From the NCBI GenBank assembly GCA_003170875.1, contig PMYJ01000130.1:11604-18346 (forward strand): a stretch of DNA of 6,743 bases. Direction: 5' to 3'. Positions 5,426 to 6,743 of this stretch are shown piece after piece; position 1 is the first letter of the stretch, and each line of letters begins with the position of its first letter. The position numbers and the translations under genes are program-made. The notes below the pieces were generated by a model. The model searched no databases and was not told the DNA's origin. It was given only the letters and a program-made list of their open reading frames with translations. The DNA is from Candidatus Dormiibacterota bacterium (GTDB lineage Bacteria; Chloroflexota; Dormibacteria; Aeolococcales; Aeolococcaceae).

Positions 5426-5489
5426 TATACGGTGCCCACTTGGTGTGCCTTACAGGAGTTGTGACGCCCGTCCAATTTGAACTCTCCTT

Positions 5490-5506
5490 TCCGGACCCGG
5501 TTCGGA
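5490..5506. promoter_or_regulatory. 17-bp near-palindrome just upstream of the purB -10 box
   Basis: TCCGGACC-C-GGTTCGGA has 8-bp arms with one mismatch around a single central base. It lies where the -35 region of the purB promoter would be, so a repressor or activator bound there could control purB. No known regulator is recognised. Confidence 0.35.
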
Positions 5507-5519
5507 GTCCGCCACCGAA

Positions 5520-5525
5520 TAGAAT
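5520..5525 (+). promoter_or_regulatory. -10 box of purB, probably giving a leaderless mRNA
   Basis: TAGAAT is a close match to the TATAAT/TANNNT -10 consensus and stands out in GC-rich DNA. It ends 8 bases before the GTG start of purB at 5534. No Shine-Dalgarno sequence exists in those 8 bases, so transcription probably begins at or next to the GTG. No convincing -35 hexamer lies 16-19 bases upstream. Confidence 0.55.
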
Positions 5526-5533
5526 TGGCCCAC

Positions 5534-6743
5534 GTGATCCCCCGTTACACGCCGGCCGCGATCGCTGCCGTCTTCAGCGACGAATCCCGGCTCGGGCGGT
5601 GGCTGGAGGTGGAGCTGCTGGCCGCCGAGGGCTGGGCCGCCATCGGGCGGATCCCCCTGGAGGCGGCCGAGAGGCTCAGGGCGGCCGCCCGTCTCGATCC
5701 GGCCCGGGTCGCCGAGCTGGAGGCCGAGCAGGGCCATGACGTCGCCGCCTTCGTCCAGGCGGTCCAGGAGACCGTCGGCGACGAGGGGCGCTTCTTCCAC
5801 CTGGGGCTCACCTCCTCCGATATCGTCGATACCGCCCTTGCCACCCAGCTCCGAGACGCGGCCCGCCAGATCGACGACGACGCGGCTGCCCTCGAGGCGG
5901 CGCTCGCCGTCCAAGCCGTGCGTCACCGGCTCACCCTGATGCCGGGCCGGACCCACGGGGTTCACGCCGAGCCGCTCAGCCTCGGGATCAAGCTCGCCAA
6001 TCACTACGACGAGGTGAGGCGCGGCCGCGCCCGCCTGGCCGCCGCCGCGTCCGAGGTTTCGGTCGGCCAGGTCAGCGGACCGGTGGGGACCCACACGTCG
6101 GTCCCGCCGGAGGTCGAGGAGCACGTCTGCCGGGGCCTGGGGCTCGCCGTCGCCGACGTCGCCACCCAGGTGCTGGCGCGGGACCGTCACGCCTCCTTCG
6201 TCGCCGCGGTCGCGATCCTGGGGGCGAGCCTCGAGCGGCTCGCCACCACCGTCCGGTTGCTCCAGCAGACCGAGGTCTCGGAGCTGGAGGAGCCCTTCGC
6301 GCAGCGGCAGAAGGGGTCGTCGGCGATGCCCCACAAGCACAACCCCGTCCTCTCCGAGCGGATCTGCGGCATGGCCCGGGTGCTGCGAGGATACGCCGTC
6401 ACCGCCATGGAGGACGTCGCTCTCTGGCACGAGCGCGACATCTCCCACTCGTCCGCCGAGCGGATCGTGCTGCCCGACTCCTGCGCCCTGCTCGACTACA
6501 TGGTCAGGCTCTCCACGCGTCTGGTCACCCAAGTTCGCGTCAATCCTGACAAGATGTTGGCCGACGTCGAGACCCTCGGCCGGATCACCTGCTCTCCCCG
6601 CGTGCTCGACGCCCTGATCGTTGCCGGCTGGTCCCGGGAACGGGCGTACCGCGAGGTGCAGGCCCTGGCGGAGAAGGCCCGCCGGGGCGAGGCGGGCTTC
6701 GAGGCGCTGGTGCGCGGCCAGCTCGGCGAGGTCCTCTCGCCGG
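5534..6743 (+). CDS. purB: Adenylosuccinate lyase, 3' end beyond the window
   Basis: PurB, a cytoplasmic homotetramer of the fumarase/aspartase superfamily, removes fumarate from SAICAR and from adenylosuccinate in purine and AMP synthesis. The frame is open for 403 codons from GTG 5534 to the window edge; about 30 residues are missing compared with the 431-aa B. subtilis enzyme. VIPRYTP matches the usual MIPRYT start of the family and decides the start codon. Motifs in order: EQGHDVAAF with H68, GLTSSDIVDTA (91-101), GRTHGVHAEP with H141 (138-147), and the superfamily signature GSSAMPHKHNP with S262 (261-271). These fall at the same numbers as the B. subtilis catalytic H68, H141 and S262. 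ALWHERDISHSSAERI (297-311) is also typical. Residue 269 is His where many homologues have Arg (MPHKRNP), and the stretch around 341-357 departs from the common sequence; neither suggests loss of function. The gene is divergent from the sigma operon and likely expressed alone or with later purine genes outside the window. Confidence 0.97.
   Translation, partial: MIPRYTPAAIAAVFSDESRLGRWLEVELLAAEGWAAIGRIPLEAAERLRAAARLDPARVAELEAEQGHDVAAFVQAVQETVGDEGRFFHLGLTSSDIVDTALATQLRDAARQIDDDAAALEAALAVQAVRHRLTLMPGRTHGVHAEPLSLGIKLANHYDEVRRGRARLAAAASEVSVGQVSGPVGTHTSVPPEVEEHVCRGLGLAVADVATQVLARDRHASFVAAVAILGASLERLATTVRLLQQTEVSELEEPFAQRQKGSSAMPHKHNPVLSERICGMARVLRGYAVTAMEDVALWHERDISHSSAERIVLPDSCALLDYMVRLSTRLVTQVRVNPDKMLADVETLGRITCSPRVLDALIVAGWSRERAYREVQALAEKARRGEAGFEALVRGQLGEVLSP

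Noticed and set aside
5424..5431. AGTATACG, a -10-like sequence readable on either strand
   Set aside because: No -35 hexamer at a proper distance on either strand. It is kept only as a possible weak alternative.
5500..5505. GTTCGG (CCGAAC on the other strand), like half of a B. subtilis PurBox ahead of purB
   Set aside because: PurBoxes have A/T-rich flanks and come as an inverted pair separated by about 16-17 bases. Here there is a single GC-flanked copy, and PurR of that type is not expected in this lineage.
5293..5739. A + strand open frame of 148 codons across the intergenic gap into purB
   Set aside because: It is out of frame with purB, its translation is Arg/Pro-rich with no family features, and it overlaps the likely purB promoter and coding start.
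5450..6532. A 360-codon open frame on the minus strand opposite purB
   Set aside because: It is a mirror of the high-GC codon bias in purB. Its translation is Gly/Arg/Asp-rich without any domain, while the + strand frame has full PurB motifs.

Overview
This is a high-GC window (roughly 70% G+C by eye), almost fully coding, with strong G/C preference at third codon positions. That codon bias makes many long open frames on the opposite strand that are not genes. GTG starts, two + strand genes with no well-spaced Shine-Dalgarno site, and secreted segments rich in Ser/Thr/Pro/Ala suggest an actinobacterium or a related high-GC soil lineage (Dormibacterota or Chloroflexota). The sequence alone does not settle which.

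Layout, left to right. (1) On the minus strand, running off the left edge, is the N-terminal part of a small membrane protein resembling the bacterial PH-domain (bPH2/DUF304, YdbS/YdbT-like) family. A 106-aa helical protein of unknown function lies upstream of it on the same strand, and the two are probably co-transcribed. (2) A divergent 131-bp gap carries a perfect 8-bp inverted repeat and leads into a + strand gene for a stand-alone biotin carboxylase (accC type, 481 aa). No biotin carrier or carboxyltransferase gene lies beside it. (3) Converging on accC from the right is a minus-strand two-gene operon: an ECF-type sigma factor (187 aa) and an 840-aa single-pass membrane protein whose GTG start overlaps the sigma stop codon. 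The second gene looks like the cognate anti-sigma factor or sensor. It has a short cytosolic N-terminus, one membrane helix, and a very large outside part (Ig-like domain, Ser/Thr/Pro linker, beta-propeller interrupted by a second linker, a domain with the protein's only two cysteines, and a second Ig-like domain). Its stop codon and the accC stop codon share one CTAG palindrome. (4) A 265-bp divergent gap holds a plausible ECF-type promoter for the sigma operon and a -10 box for the next gene. (5) purB (adenylosuccinate lyase) runs off the right edge. It is intact over 403 codons with its catalytic residues present.

Two genes are central metabolism (biotin carboxylase for acyl-CoA or pyruvate carboxylation; PurB in purine synthesis). 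Between them sits the sigma/membrane-sensor pair, the most distinctive part of the window. It probably senses something at or outside the cell envelope and controls its own transcription. No RNA genes, CRISPR arrays or mobile elements were seen, and no stretch over 300 bases lacks a gene.
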